Positions 1 through 8,436 of a stretch of DNA of 64,000 nucleotides are shown in pieces. Origin of the DNA: CAIKMD01 sp963740675 (GTDB lineage: Bacteria; Pseudomonadota; Alphaproteobacteria; ATCC43930; CGMCC-115725). The notes under the pieces are model-generated. The model saw only the letters and a program-made list of their open reading frames with translations, did not search any database and had not been told where the DNA came from. The position numbers and the translations under genes were made by a program. The first letter of the stretch is position 1; each line of letters begins with the position of its first letter. The stretch lies in the NCBI GenBank assembly GCA_963740675.1, contig CAVUFS010000003.1:310001-374000 (forward strand), in the 5' to 3' direction.

Positions 1-1
1 C

Positions 2-184
2 TATGACCGGTCGGCACTAGCACCAATCGCACAGGGCCAGCAGGTCGGCACGCTGCAAGTGACGGCAAACGATATGACGCCGGTTCAGGTACCTTTGGTC
101 GCGGCGAAGCCGGTCGACAAGGTCAGCGGCTTCTCACGCGCGGCGCTCGCCGCCGGCTATATCCTCTTCGGGAAGAAAAACTGA
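2..184 (+). CDS. D-alanyl-D-alanine carboxypeptidase, C-terminal end (partial)
   Basis: The frame is open from the window edge to a TGA and gives the last 60 residues of a protein whose start lies outside the window. The segment has the beta-rich look of the PBP5 C-terminal domain (GTLQVTAND, then a VPLVAAKPV stretch). It ends in a short amphipathic tail (AALAAGYILFGKKN) like the membrane-anchoring helix of DacA/DacC-type low-molecular-weight penicillin-binding proteins. The gene would trim the terminal D-Ala of peptidoglycan pentapeptides in the periplasm. Its stop overlaps the proposed tmk start, and dac-tmk-holB is a common alphaproteobacterial order. The catalytic domain is not visible, so the call rests on the tail and the context. 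Confidence 0.75.
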   Translation, partial: YDRSALAPIAQGQQVGTLQVTANDMTPVQVPLVAAKPVDKVSGFSRAALAAGYILFGKKN

Positions 185-816
185 CGCGCGGTAAGTTCAT
201 CACGCTGGAAGGCGGCGAGGGCGCGGGCAAGTCGACGCAGCAGAAGCTATTGGTGGCGGCACTGACCCGCGCCGGCAAAGACGCGATCGCGACGCGTGAG
301 CCCGGCGGCGCTAAAGGCGCCGATGAAATTCGCGCCTTGTTGCTCAACGGCTCGACCGAGCGTTGGGATCCGATCAGCGAGGCGCTGCTGATGGTAGCGG
401 CGCGGCGGCGGCATCTGCTCGAAACAGTGTGGCCGGCGCTCGATGCCGGTAAATTCGTCGTCTCCGATCGTTTCGCGGATTCGACTATGGCCTATCAGGG
501 CTATGGCGGCGGGCTCGACCGGACGCGGCTTGCCGAACTGCATCGCCTCATTGCCGAGGATTTCGCGCCCGATCTCACCCTGATCTTCGATGTACCGGTC
601 GAGACCGGCTTGGCGCGAGCATCGGCGCGCCATGGCGGCGAGACGCGCTTCGAGGCGAAGGGGCTGGAGTATCACGAGCGCGTCCGCCAGGGGTTTCTTG
701 CGATCGCCAAAGCCGAGCCAAAGCGCTGCGTCGTGATCGATGCGAGCCTCGACGTCGAAACCGTCAGCGCAGCGGCGCTGCAGGCATTACGCGATCGTCT
801 TGCTATCGTGGCCTGA
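181..816 (+). CDS. tmk: Thymidylate kinase, probable CTG start
   Basis: Phosphorylates dTMP to dTDP with ATP in the cytoplasm. Read from CTG at 181 the product is 211 residues, the normal family length. It begins TRGKFITLEGGEGAGKST, so the P-loop is at residues 11-19, and the DRF dTMP-binding motif is near residue 96. No ATG, GTG or TTG lies in this frame between the TGA at position 4 and the P-loop; the first conventional start (TTG 250) would delete the P-loop. A GGAAG ribosome-binding site lies just upstream of the CTG. The CTG overlaps the previous gene's stop (CTGA), suggesting translational coupling. holB follows after 3 bases. Confidence 0.9.
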   Translation: MTRGKFITLEGGEGAGKSTQQKLLVAALTRAGKDAIATREPGGAKGADEIRALLLNGSTERWDPISEALLMVAARRRHLLETVWPALDAGKFVVSDRFADSTMAYQGYGGGLDRTRLAELHRLIAEDFAPDLTLIFDVPVETGLARASARHGGETRFEAKGLEYHERVRQGFLAIAKAEPKRCVVIDASLDVETVSAAALQALRDRLAIVA

Positions 817-819
817 GCC

Positions 820-1938
820 ATGGCCGAAGAAGACGATATCGAGACCGACGAATCCGGAAGCGCCGAAGCCGCGGAAGTTCCGCATCCGCGCGAGAATACG
901 GCGCTGCTCGGCCATGAGCCGGCCGAGGCAAGCCTGCTGCAAGCTTTCAACGCCGGCCGGCTGCCACACGCCTGGCTGGTCACCGGACCGAGAGGCATCG
1001 GCAAGGCCACGCTCGCCTATCGCTTCGCTCGTTTCCTCTTCGCCGAAGGCCCGACCGGTGGGGGCGGACTCTTCGCGGCACCAGCGACCTCCCTCGCCGT
1101 GGCGCCGAGCCACCAGGCCTTTCGGCTGGTTGCGACAGGGGCTCATCCCGATCTGCTGGTGGTCGAACGTGGCTACGACCCGCGACGCAAGCGGCAGCGG
1201 CGGGAGATCGTCGCGGACGACGCGCGCGCGGTCGGCGACTTCCTGCACCTGACGTCGTCACAGGGCGGCTGGCGGGTCGTGCTGGTCGACGGCGCCGATA
1301 CGATGAATTCGCACGCCGCCAACAGCCTTCTCAAGATTCTCGAGGAACCGCCGAAAAATACGGTTCTTTTGCTGGCGAGCGACAACCCGGCGCGGTTGCT
1401 GCCGACGATCCGGTCGCGCTGCCGGACGCTGGCTCTGAAATCACTTCAAGAGCCAGTGATTATGGAGCTTCTTCAGCGGTTTCGGCCGGATCTCTCGGGC
1501 GAAGAGCAAGCCGTCTTGGCCCGGCTCGGCGAGGGTAGTATCGGCCGGGCGCTGGAGCTGGCCGCGGGCGACGGCCTCACGACCTATAGTTTTATAATCA
1601 ATATGCTGCAGCGTCTTCCAAACCTTGACTCTGAACTCCTGCACGGCTTTGCCGAGCAGATGGCGCGGAGCGGCGCCGAGGACAGTTTTGCCCTCCTGAC
1701 CGAGCTCTTACCTGCTGAACTTGCAAGATTGGTGACATCGGCCGCGCGGGGCGGGGCCATCTCGGTCGCCGCCGAGGATCGGGCGCGCCGCAACCTCGTC
1801 GGGCGGCGCAGCCTTGATCAATGGGTGGCGGTATGGGAAAAGCTGAACAATCTCTTTGCCCAGGCGGAAGGCATCAATCTCGACCGTAAGCAGGTCGTGC
1901 TGAACGCCTTTTTTGCCCTTGAAGACGCGGCACGCTGA
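820..1938 (+). CDS. holB: DNA polymerase III subunit delta prime
   Basis: Clamp-loader subunit that, with delta and tau/gamma, opens the beta clamp at primer ends. The 372-residue product has a Walker-A-like loop (GPRGIGKAT, about residues 56-64), the conserved LLKILEEPP segment of the DnaX/HolB AAA+ family, and the sensor-type TIRSRC motif. The remaining C-terminal half is helical, as expected for the collar domain. The gene lies 3 bases after tmk, and the tmk-holB-metG-tatD order is the classic bacterial arrangement, which supports the name. The first 30 residues are acidic and poorly conserved. Confidence 0.93.
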   Translation: MAEEDDIETDESGSAEAAEVPHPRENTALLGHEPAEASLLQAFNAGRLPHAWLVTGPRGIGKATLAYRFARFLFAEGPTGGGGLFAAPATSLAVAPSHQAFRLVATGAHPDLLVVERGYDPRRKRQRREIVADDARAVGDFLHLTSSQGGWRVVLVDGADTMNSHAANSLLKILEEPPKNTVLLLASDNPARLLPTIRSRCRTLALKSLQEPVIMELLQRFRPDLSGEEQAVLARLGEGSIGRALELAAGDGLTTYSFIINMLQRLPNLDSELLHGFAEQMARSGAEDSFALLTELLPAELARLVTSAARGGAISVAAEDRARRNLVGRRSLDQWVAVWEKLNNLFAQAEGINLDRKQVVLNAFFALEDAAR

Positions 1939-1959
1939 GCCGCCGTTTCGGAGTTTCAC

Positions 1960-3495
1960 ATGGCCGCCGGCCGCTATTACCTGACCGCCGCGATTCCTTA
2001 CGCCAATGGCGAGCCGCATATCGGCCACGCCTACGAGGTGATCGCTGTCGACGCGCTGGCCCGGTTCATGCGCCTCGACGGCTACGATGTCCGCTTCCAG
2101 ACCGGCATGGACGAGCACGGCCAGAAGATCGAGCAGACCGCGCGCAACCTCGGCATCGCGCCGCAAGCGCTGGTCGACAAGGTCGCGGCCCAATTCCGCG
2201 CGCTCTACGACGGGCTCGGCATCTCCTACGACGATTTCATCCGCACGACCGAGAAGCGGCACAAAGCCGGTGCGCAGGAATTCTGGCGCCGCATGTCGAA
2301 GGACGACATCTATCTCGACAAATACAGCGGCTGGTACTCAGTCCGCGACGAGGCTTATTTCGACGAAAGCGAGCTGACCGCGGGCGAGGGCGGCCAAAAG
2401 CTCGCGCCGTCGGGCGCGCCGGCCGAATGGGTCGAGGAGGAGAGCTATTTCTTCCGCCTCTCCGCCTATCAGGACCGGCTGCTGAAGCTCTACGAGGAAA
2501 ATCCCGGCTTCATCCAGCCCGACAGCCGGCGCAACGAGATCGTCAGCTTCGTAAAATCGGGCCTGCGCGATCTTTCGATCTCGCGCACGACCTTCTCCTG
2601 GGGCGTGCCGGTGCCGGATGCGCCCAAGCACGTGATGTATGTCTGGATCGATGCGCTCTCGAACTACATCACCGCGCTCGGCTATCCCGAGCCGCAAGGC
2701 GAGATGACGCGTTGGCCGGCTGACATCCACATCATCGGCAAGGACATCACGCGCTTCCACGCGATCTATTGGCCGGCCTTCCTGATGTCGGCGAATCTCG
2801 CGCTGCCGAAGCGCGTCTTCGGTCACGGCTTCATCTATAACCGTGGCGAGAAGATGTCGAAATCGGTCGGTAACGTCATCGCGCCGCAGGACCTGATCGC
2901 GACCTATGGACTCGATCCGATCCGCTATTTCCTGCTGCGCGAGGTCGCGTTCGGCCATGACGGAAATATCTCGCACGAAGCCCTCGTGCAGCGCATGAAC
3001 AGCGATCTCGCCAATGGCCTCGGCAATCTGGCGCAGCGTGTGTTGAGCTTCATCAACAAGAACGCCGGCGCCGCCGTGCCGACGCCGGGCGCGCTTCTGC
3101 CGGCCGACGAAGCGCTGCTCAAAGCCGCGCAGGATCTCTTGCCGGCGCTGCGCAAGGAATATGCCGAGCAAGCCTTCCATCGCGCGCTCGACGCGATCTG
3201 GCAGGTCATCGCCGCGAGCGACCGCTATGTTGACGAATACGCGCCCTGGACGCTGCGCAAGACCGATCCCCCGCGGATGAACACGGTGCTCTATGTGCTG
3301 ACCCAGGTGATCCGGCATCTCGCGACGCTGGTGCAGCCGGTGATGCCGACCTCCGCCGCCAAGCTGCTCGACCAACTCGCCGTGCCGCAGGACAAGCGCG
3401 ATTTCGCCAGCCTCGCGACACTGCTCGCGCCCGGCACACCACTACCGAAGCCAGAAGGCGTGTTCCCGAGATTCGTCGAACCGGCGAACGCATGA
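1960..3495 (+). CDS. metG: Methionyl-tRNA synthetase (short form)
   Basis: Charges tRNA-Met with methionine. The 511-residue protein starts with the class I signature PYANGEPHIGHAY near the N-terminus (HIGH motif) and has GEKMSKSVGN near residue 299 (KMSKS loop). The anticodon-binding helical domain follows. It lacks the extra C-terminal EMAP-like tRNA-binding domain of longer MetRS forms, as is usual in alphaproteobacteria with a two-part tatD/metG neighbourhood. It sits 21 bases after holB and is followed by a 143-base spacer with a palindromic repeat before tatD. Confidence 0.97.
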   Translation: MAAGRYYLTAAIPYANGEPHIGHAYEVIAVDALARFMRLDGYDVRFQTGMDEHGQKIEQTARNLGIAPQALVDKVAAQFRALYDGLGISYDDFIRTTEKRHKAGAQEFWRRMSKDDIYLDKYSGWYSVRDEAYFDESELTAGEGGQKLAPSGAPAEWVEEESYFFRLSAYQDRLLKLYEENPGFIQPDSRRNEIVSFVKSGLRDLSISRTTFSWGVPVPDAPKHVMYVWIDALSNYITALGYPEPQGEMTRWPADIHIIGKDITRFHAIYWPAFLMSANLALPKRVFGHGFIYNRGEKMSKSVGNVIAPQDLIATYGLDPIRYFLLREVAFGHDGNISHEALVQRMNSDLANGLGNLAQRVLSFINKNAGAAVPTPGALLPADEALLKAAQDLLPALRKEYAEQAFHRALDAIWQVIAASDRYVDEYAPWTLRKTDPPRMNTVLYVLTQVIRHLATLVQPVMPTSAAKLLDQLAVPQDKRDFASLATLLAPGTPLPKPEGVFPRFVEPANA

Positions 3496-3521
3496 ACAAG
3501 AGGCACGCCGACTCTGCTGTC

Positions 3522-3613
3522 CGTCATTCCCGCGCCCTTCGACAGGCTCAGGAGCGGGAATCCAGCATAAGCGCCGTGCTGTATCACTGGGTCTCCGCTT
3601 TCGCGGGGACGAC
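3522..3613. repeat. Interspersed palindromic repeat, family A (copy 1)
   Basis: The spacer between metG and tatD contains an inverted repeat. A GTCATTCCCGC arm at about 3523 pairs with GCGGGAATCC ending near 3563, and a second hairpin arm (CTCCGCTTTCGCGGGGACGAC) ends near 3613. The same GTCATTCCCGC / GCGGGAATCCA words recur at 8138-8200. It resembles the REP-like palindromes scattered through alphaproteobacterial intergenic spaces. No coding sequence is seen in the spacer. Confidence 0.7.
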
Positions 3614-3638
3614 GAATAAAAATTGGTGATCGTCACTG

Positions 3639-4415
3639 ATGCTCGTCGATAGCCACTGCCATCTCGATTTCGCCAAGGAAGAGGAGCGCGCCGGGATCAT
3701 TGCGCGGGCGCGTGGGGCAGGGGTGCGCACCCTGCTCACCATCTCGACCAAGCTGCACGAATTCCCGGGCGTGCGCGCGATCGCCGAGAGCGATCCGGAT
3801 ATCTGGTGCTCGGTCGGCGTTCATCCGCATGAGGCCGAGGTCGAACCGGCCGCTGCCGAGGCGCTGATCGCGCTGACCAAGCATCCCAAGGTCGTCGGCA
3901 TCGGCGAAACCGGACTCGATTTCTTTTACGAGCACAGCCCGCGCGAGCAGCAGTCGCACGTATTCCGCGCGCATCTGACGGCAGCGCGCGAGACCGGGCT
4001 GCCGGTCATCGTTCATACCCGCGACGCCGATCCCGAAACGATCGCGATCCTCGAGGAAGAAAAGCCGTCGGCCGGCGTCATTCATTGCTTCTCGACCGGG
4101 CGCGAGCTCGCGGAGCGCGCCGTGGCGCTCGGCTTCTATATCTCGATTTCGGGCATCGCGACGTTCAAGAACGCGCAAGCTCTGCGTGACATCATCCGCG
4201 ATCTGCCGCTCGAGCGGTTGCTCGTCGAGACCGATGCGCCGTATCTGGCGCCGGTGCCGATGCGCGGCAAGACGAACGAGCCGGCTTTCGTCGTCCATAC
4301 GGCGACGCTCGTCGCGCAGCTCAAAGGCGTAACGCAAGACGAGTTGGCGCGCGTCACGACGGAGAACTTCTTCCGGCTATTCAGCAAGGCGCAACCGCCG
4401 ACGGCGGCCGCATGA
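3639..4415 (+). CDS. tatD: TatD family metal-dependent deoxyribonuclease
   Basis: A 258-residue TIM-barrel hydrolase of the TatD/YcfH family, members of which are Mg-dependent exodeoxyribonucleases. It begins MLVDSHCHLDF, carrying the first metal-binding HxH pair. Further family motifs are GIGETGLDFF with a metal-binding Glu, PVIVHTRDAD, VIHCFSTG, and ETDAPYLAPVP near the C-terminus. The position directly after metG is the usual one. The ATG has a weak ribosome-binding site, but the start agrees exactly with the family N-terminus. Confidence 0.93.
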   Translation: MLVDSHCHLDFAKEEERAGIIARARGAGVRTLLTISTKLHEFPGVRAIAESDPDIWCSVGVHPHEAEVEPAAAEALIALTKHPKVVGIGETGLDFFYEHSPREQQSHVFRAHLTAARETGLPVIVHTRDADPETIAILEEEKPSAGVIHCFSTGRELAERAVALGFYISISGIATFKNAQALRDIIRDLPLERLLVETDAPYLAPVPMRGKTNEPAFVVHTATLVAQLKGVTQDELARVTTENFFRLFSKAQPPTAAA

Positions 4416-4428
4416 GGATTCCGAGCTG

Positions 4429-5196
4429 ATGCGGGTTACGGTGCTCGGCTGCGGACCTTCCTGGGGCGTGCCGCGCATCGGCAATGATTGGGGCGTCTGC
4501 GATCCGAAGAATCCCAAGAACCGGCGCACGCGCTGTTCGCTGCTGATCGAGGATGGCGGCCACACAGTTCTGGTCGACACGCCGCCGGATCTCCGGCAGC
4601 AGCTTCTGACCGCTCAGGTTCGGCGCGTCGATGCGGTGCTGTTCACGCATGCGCATGCCGATCACAGCCACGGCATCGACGATCTGCGCTCGGTCAATCG
4701 CCTGGTCGGCAAGCCGCTGCCGATCTACACCGATCCGGAGACGATGAGCGAGCTGCAAGCGCGGTTCCGCTACATCTTCGCGCCCGTCGATACCACGATA
4801 ACGACCTTCTATAAGCCGGCTGTCGAGCCGTATGAGGTCACAGGCCCGTTCACGGCCGCCGGCATGGCGATCGTGCCGTTCGAGCAGGATCACGGCTTTT
4901 CCAAGACCACGGGCTATCGGTTCGGCCGGTTCGCATATTCGACCGACGTGATGACGCTCGACGACGCGGCATTCGCGGCGCTGGACGGGATCGAGGTCTG
5001 GGTCGTCGATTGCATCCGTCATGCGCCGCATCCGACTCACAGCCATCTGGTGCGAACGCTGAGCTGGATCGAGCGCGTGAAGCCGCGCCGCGCGATCCTG
5101 ACGCATATGGACGAAACGATGGACTACGAGACGCTGCGCCAGGCGCTGCCGCCGGGCGTCGAGCCGGGCTTTGACGGGCTGGTGCTCGAAATCTGA
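4429..5196 (+). CDS. MBL-fold metallohydrolase, PhnP-like
   Basis: A 255-residue metallo-beta-lactamase-fold protein. The zinc-binding signature HAHADHSHGID (HxHxDH) starts near residue 74. Downstream are metal-ligand candidates in EQDHG and THMDE. The N-terminal GCGPSWGVPRIG and the early cysteines (VCDPKNPKNRRTRCS) are typical of PhnP-type phosphodiesterases and related cyclic phosphate hydrolases found after tatD in many alphaproteobacteria. The true substrate is not evident: there are no phn genes here, so a general phosphodiesterase or housecleaning role is more likely than phosphonate use. It starts 13 bases after tatD. Confidence 0.88.
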   Translation: MRVTVLGCGPSWGVPRIGNDWGVCDPKNPKNRRTRCSLLIEDGGHTVLVDTPPDLRQQLLTAQVRRVDAVLFTHAHADHSHGIDDLRSVNRLVGKPLPIYTDPETMSELQARFRYIFAPVDTTITTFYKPAVEPYEVTGPFTAAGMAIVPFEQDHGFSKTTGYRFGRFAYSTDVMTLDDAAFAALDGIEVWVVDCIRHAPHPTHSHLVRTLSWIERVKPRRAILTHMDETMDYETLRQALPPGVEPGFDGLVLEI

Positions 5197-5208
5197 TCGA
5201 GGGCATCG

Positions 5209-5574
5209 ATGGAGATCAAAGAACTTTATGCGGACGCGGCCGGCGAAACCCATTTCCGGTCGACGAGCATCGCGTTCGAGCAACGCGATTTCGCGCCGCC
5301 ATCGCCGGCGATCGGTGTTTCGGGCGACCTCAAACCGACAGCCGCCGTAATCTTGTCGGCACCGCCGGGCTGGGATCAGGTTTTCCATCCGACGCCGCGG
5401 AAGCAGCTGGCCGTCGTTCTGACGGGCGAGCTCACGGTCGCGGCCACGGACGGCGAGGTCCTGCGCTTCGGTCCAGGCGGCTGCTTTGTGCTGAACGATG
5501 TCGGCAGCAAGGGACATCTGACGCAGGTCCAAGGCAGCGCGAATGTCCATGCGTTGATGGTCGCGATTGCTTAG
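5209..5574 (+). CDS. Cupin-fold protein of unknown substrate
   Basis: A small 121-residue cytosolic protein. It has a cupin-like core: a FHPTPRKQLAVVLTGELTV strand pair, then RFGPGGCFVLNDVGSKGHLT, resembling the two cupin motifs but with few of the usual metal-binding histidines. A GAGGG ribosome-binding site precedes the ATG. It follows the metallohydrolase by 12 bases and may be cotranscribed. No ligand can be assigned; the reduced His content suggests it may not be a classical metal dioxygenase. Confidence 0.75.
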   Translation: MEIKELYADAAGETHFRSTSIAFEQRDFAPPSPAIGVSGDLKPTAAVILSAPPGWDQVFHPTPRKQLAVVLTGELTVAATDGEVLRFGPGGCFVLNDVGSKGHLTQVQGSANVHALMVAIA

Positions 5575-5653
5575 GCGGCTGCCGATGATGGTGGCCGGTG
5601 ACGGAGAGTTCGATCCCATGAGTTACGCACAGACCGCAATCTCCATTATTTCC

Positions 5654-5669
5654 CATAATATACATTATG
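5654..5669. promoter_or_regulatory. AT-rich 16-bp near-palindrome upstream of mazG
   Basis: The 195-base spacer 5575-5769 contains CATAATATACATTATG, whose two halves pair at 7 of 8 positions, within an AT-rich patch unusual for this GC-rich DNA. A TGCGATATATGGAGG stretch follows. It lies about 100 bases upstream of the mazG start, so it could be an operator or promoter element. A similar word (CATAATATTTATTATA) occurs at 34033-34048. Confidence 0.4.
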
Positions 5670-5769
5670 CGATATATGGAGGTGCGCCGGACCGCACAGG
5701 TTTGTCCACACCCCTTTGGAATTGTGGCATTCCTGCGGCCTCACCCGATGCCGGCCCCGAGGCCCAGCA

Positions 5770-6570
5770 ATGACCGATACGCCCCAATTGCAGCGGCTTC
5801 TGGCGATCATGGCGCGGCTGCGCGACCCGGCGTCCGGCTGTCCCTGGGACGTCGCACAGAGCTTCAAGACCATCGCGCCGTACACGATCGAGGAAGCCTA
5901 CGAAGTCGCGGAAGCCGCCGAAGCCGACGACGTGCCGGCGCTCAAGGAAGAGCTCGGCGATCTGCTGCTCCAGGTCGTGTTCCATTCGCGCATGGCCGAG
6001 GAAGCCGGCAGCTTCGTGTTCGAGGACGTCGCCCGCGCGATCAACGACAAGATGGTCACGCGGCATCCGCATGTCTTCGCCGCGACCGAGATCGCCGACG
6101 CGGCGGCCCAGACCGTGGCCTGGGAAGAGCTCAAGGCGAAGGAGCGCGCCGCCAAGGGCGCGGCGAGCGCGCTGGACGGGGTCGGGCCGGGGATGCCCGC
6201 CCTCACCCGCGCCGCCAAGCTGCAACGCCGCGCCGCTCGCGTCGGCTTCGACTGGCCGGACCTCGCGCCGGTGTTCGAGAAGATCGAGGAAGAGATCGCC
6301 GAGCTGCGCGACGCGATGGATGAAGGCGCCGACCGGATCGAGGACGAACTCGGCGATCTGCTCTTCGCCGTCGTCAATCTTGCGCGCAAACTCGATCACG
6401 ATCCGGAACAGGCGCTGCGTCGCGCGAGCCGTAAATTCGAGCGCCGCTTCCGCCGCGTCGAGACGCTGCTCGCCGATGACGGCAAGCAGCCCGGCAGCGC
6501 CAGCCTCGACGAGATGGAGGCGAAATGGCAGTGGGCGAAGCACGAGGAAAATAAGGGAGAAAAGCCCTAG
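5770..6570 (+). CDS. mazG: Nucleoside triphosphate pyrophosphohydrolase
   Basis: Hydrolyses (d)NTPs to NMP and pyrophosphate, a housecleaning activity. The 266-residue product has two MazG domains. The first contains CPWDVAQSFKTI, EEAYEVAEAAE and EELGDLLLQVVFHSRMAEE, and the second EEIAELRDAMDEG and EDELGDLLFAVVN. These carry the EExxE and ExxD magnesium-binding patterns. The ATG at 5770 is chosen over an upstream TTG because TDTPQLQRLLAIMARLRDP is the usual N-terminus and a CGAGG site precedes it. Context is housekeeping. Confidence 0.93.
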   Translation: MTDTPQLQRLLAIMARLRDPASGCPWDVAQSFKTIAPYTIEEAYEVAEAAEADDVPALKEELGDLLLQVVFHSRMAEEAGSFVFEDVARAINDKMVTRHPHVFAATEIADAAAQTVAWEELKAKERAAKGAASALDGVGPGMPALTRAAKLQRRAARVGFDWPDLAPVFEKIEEEIAELRDAMDEGADRIEDELGDLLFAVVNLARKLDHDPEQALRRASRKFERRFRRVETLLADDGKQPGSASLDEMEAKWQWAKHEENKGEKP

Positions 6571-6613
6571 CCGGCGGCGCTAGACTTCTCCCAAACAACA
6601 TTGGGGGAACGTC

Positions 6614-8086
6614 ATGAAGCGTGAATCGGGCAAGATTTCGCGGCGCGGCCTTATCCAAGCCGGCGCCATCGTTGCGGCGAGCGTTGCGGCTCCCGCCATA
6701 CCGCGCACGGCCGATGCCGCCGAAACCGGGGTCGTCCATCCGGGCGTGGCGAAACCGAACGGCCGCATCCTTATCAAAGGCGCGACCATCATCACCATGG
6801 ACGAGAAGCTTGGCGACATCGCCAAGGGCGATCTGCTGATCCAAGGCAAGAAGATCGTCGCTGTCGGCAGCGAGCTCAAATCGCCGGGCGCGCTGGTCAT
6901 CGACGGCACGAATGCGATCCTCATTCCGGGCTTCGTCGATTGCCATCGCCATGCTTGGGAAGGCCAGTTGCGCCGCATCAATCCCAATGCCGCGACCTTG
7001 GACGCCTACTCCGCCGCGACGCATCTCTCTTTCGCTAAGGCCTATCGGCCCGACGACATGTATGCCGGCAATCTCATCACCGCGCTCGGCTGCATCGATG
7101 CCGGCATCACCTGCATGATCGACAATTCGCACAATTCGCGCACGGCGGCGCATTCCGATGCGGCGATCAAAGCGCTGTTCGACAGCGGCATCCGCGGCGT
7201 TCATGCCGCCGGCGGGCCGCAAGCCGGCGATTGGGATCATCAATTGCCGCAGGATCTGGCGCGGCTGCAGAAGCAATTCTTCTCATCCACCGATCAGCTC
7301 GTGACCTTGCGCATCTTCGCCGGGCCGGTGAAAGAGCAATGGGCCTATGCACGCTCGCTCGGCCTACGCATTACCATGGAGTTCCAAGGCGCAGCCATGG
7401 GCAAGATGATGGATCAATTCGCCGAAGAGAAGCTGCTCGGCCCCGACGTTACCTTCAACCACTGTGGTAATCTGCCGGAGAGCACTTGGCAGAACATAAA
7501 GTCCGCCGGTGTCACGATCGATGTCTGCCCGCGCTCGGACTCGCAATATGGTCTCGGCGCTGGCTTCCCGGCCTATCAGCAGGCGATCGATCATGGCATG
7601 AAGCCGGGCTTCAGCGTCGATAACGAGACCTCCTACTCCACCGACATGTTCATGGAGATGCGCACCGCGTTCCATATCCAGCGCGCGGTCGCGACCAATC
7701 GCAAGGTCAACGGCGATACCAATCCGCCAGCACCGGTCTCGGTGCGCGACGTGCTGACTTGCGCCACGGTCAACGGTGCCACTTGCGCCGGCCTCTCCGA
7801 CAAGATCGGCTCGTTGACGCCCGGCAAGGAAGCCGACATCGTCATGATCCGCACCGACGCGATTAACCTCTACCCGTCGAACAATGCGCTCGGCACCGTG
7901 GTCGCGGCGGCCGACCGCAGCAATGTCGACACGGTGATCATCGGCGGCGTTATCCGCAAACAGCACGGCAAGCTGGTCGGCGTGGACATGGCGCGCTTCA
8001 AGAAGATGGCGGATGAGTCGCGCGCATATCTCTTCGGCAAGGTCGGCTATAAGCCGGACATCTTCGCGGAGAGTTTTAAGATTTAG
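6614..8086 (+). CDS. Tat-exported amidohydrolase (chlorohydrolase/TrzA-like)
   Basis: A 490-residue amidohydrolase-superfamily enzyme. The N-terminus has a twin-arginine signal (SRRGLIQAG, then a hydrophobic alanine-rich stretch ending near ADAAE), so it is probably exported folded. The metal site begins GFVDCHRHAWEG (HxH), with later candidates in FNHCG and SVDNE. LTPGKEADIVMI is the standard C-terminal beta-sandwich motif. The fold suits deamination or hydrolysis of a cyclic or aminated ring; the substrate is unknown. A paralogue lies at 10618-12039, with two damaged substrate-binding protein genes between them, which suggests uptake and breakdown of one compound class. Confidence 0.85.
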   Translation: MKRESGKISRRGLIQAGAIVAASVAAPAIPRTADAAETGVVHPGVAKPNGRILIKGATIITMDEKLGDIAKGDLLIQGKKIVAVGSELKSPGALVIDGTNAILIPGFVDCHRHAWEGQLRRINPNAATLDAYSAATHLSFAKAYRPDDMYAGNLITALGCIDAGITCMIDNSHNSRTAAHSDAAIKALFDSGIRGVHAAGGPQAGDWDHQLPQDLARLQKQFFSSTDQLVTLRIFAGPVKEQWAYARSLGLRITMEFQGAAMGKMMDQFAEEKLLGPDVTFNHCGNLPESTWQNIKSAGVTIDVCPRSDSQYGLGAGFPAYQQAIDHGMKPGFSVDNETSYSTDMFMEMRTAFHIQRAVATNRKVNGDTNPPAPVSVRDVLTCATVNGATCAGLSDKIGSLTPGKEADIVMIRTDAINLYPSNNALGTVVAAADRSNVDTVIIGGVIRKQHGKLVGVDMARFKKMADESRAYLFGKVGYKPDIFAESFKI

Positions 8087-8137
8087 CTGTCAGCGGTTGG
8101 CTCTCAGCTATCAAGTCCCAAGGCTCGCTCTTCGAAC

Positions 8138-8200
8138 GTCATTCCCGCGAAAGCGGGAATCCAAAGACGCACACTGGATGCCCGCTTTCGCGGGCATGAC
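8138..8200. repeat. Interspersed palindromic repeat, family A (copy 2)
   Basis: Two nested hairpins: GTCATTCCCGCGAAAGCGGGAAT at 8138-8160 and TGCCCGCTTTCGCGGGCATGAC at about 8179-8200. The outer arms GTCAT and ATGAC also pair. It shares its first arm with the copy at 3522. It is the first of three adjacent repeat units filling the 350-base convergent spacer 8087-8436, which holds no gene. Confidence 0.8.
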
Positions 8201-8249
8201 GCATAATTTCGAGACTGATATCAGCCCTTGGTTCCCGACTTCAAATTCC

Positions 8250-8324
8250 CCTTCCCCGGCGAAGGCCGGGGTCCATTGATCCACCTCGCGGTCGAGGAAT
8301 GGACCCCGGCTTTGCCGGAGAAGG
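8250..8324. repeat. Interspersed palindromic repeat, family B
   Basis: A long imperfect palindrome. CCTTCCCCGGCGAAGGCCGG followed by GGTCCAT (8250-8276) pairs with ATGGACCCCGGCTTTGCCGG plus AGAAGG (8299-8324). The two arms are separated by about 20 bases. The word composition differs from families A and C, and only one copy was noticed in the window. Confidence 0.75.
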
Positions 8325-8337
8325 AAAAATTCCAACC

Positions 8338-8419
8338 GTCATTACGAGCGAAGCGAAGCAATCCAGTCTTTTGCTTTTCTGGATTGCTTCGTCAGCCCTT
8401 CGGGCTTCCTCGCAATGAC
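8338..8419. repeat. Interspersed palindromic repeat, family C (copy 1)
   Basis: GTCATTACGAGCGAAGC with AAGCAATCCAG forms the left half; CTGGATTGCTTCG and CTCGCAATGAC form the right half. The outer ends and the internal AGCAATCCAG / CTGGATTGCT arms are complementary, so the whole unit can fold into a long stem. A second copy is at 62516-62599. It lies between convergent genes. Confidence 0.8.
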
Positions 8420-8436
8420 GAATGTGCGCTATCGCA

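Noticed and set aside
250..816. tmk starting at TTG 250
   Set aside because: It would delete the P-loop needed for ATP binding.
8087..8436. CRISPR array in the repeat-rich spacer
   Set aside because: The three units differ in sequence and length, with no regular spacers; they are interspersed palindromes.
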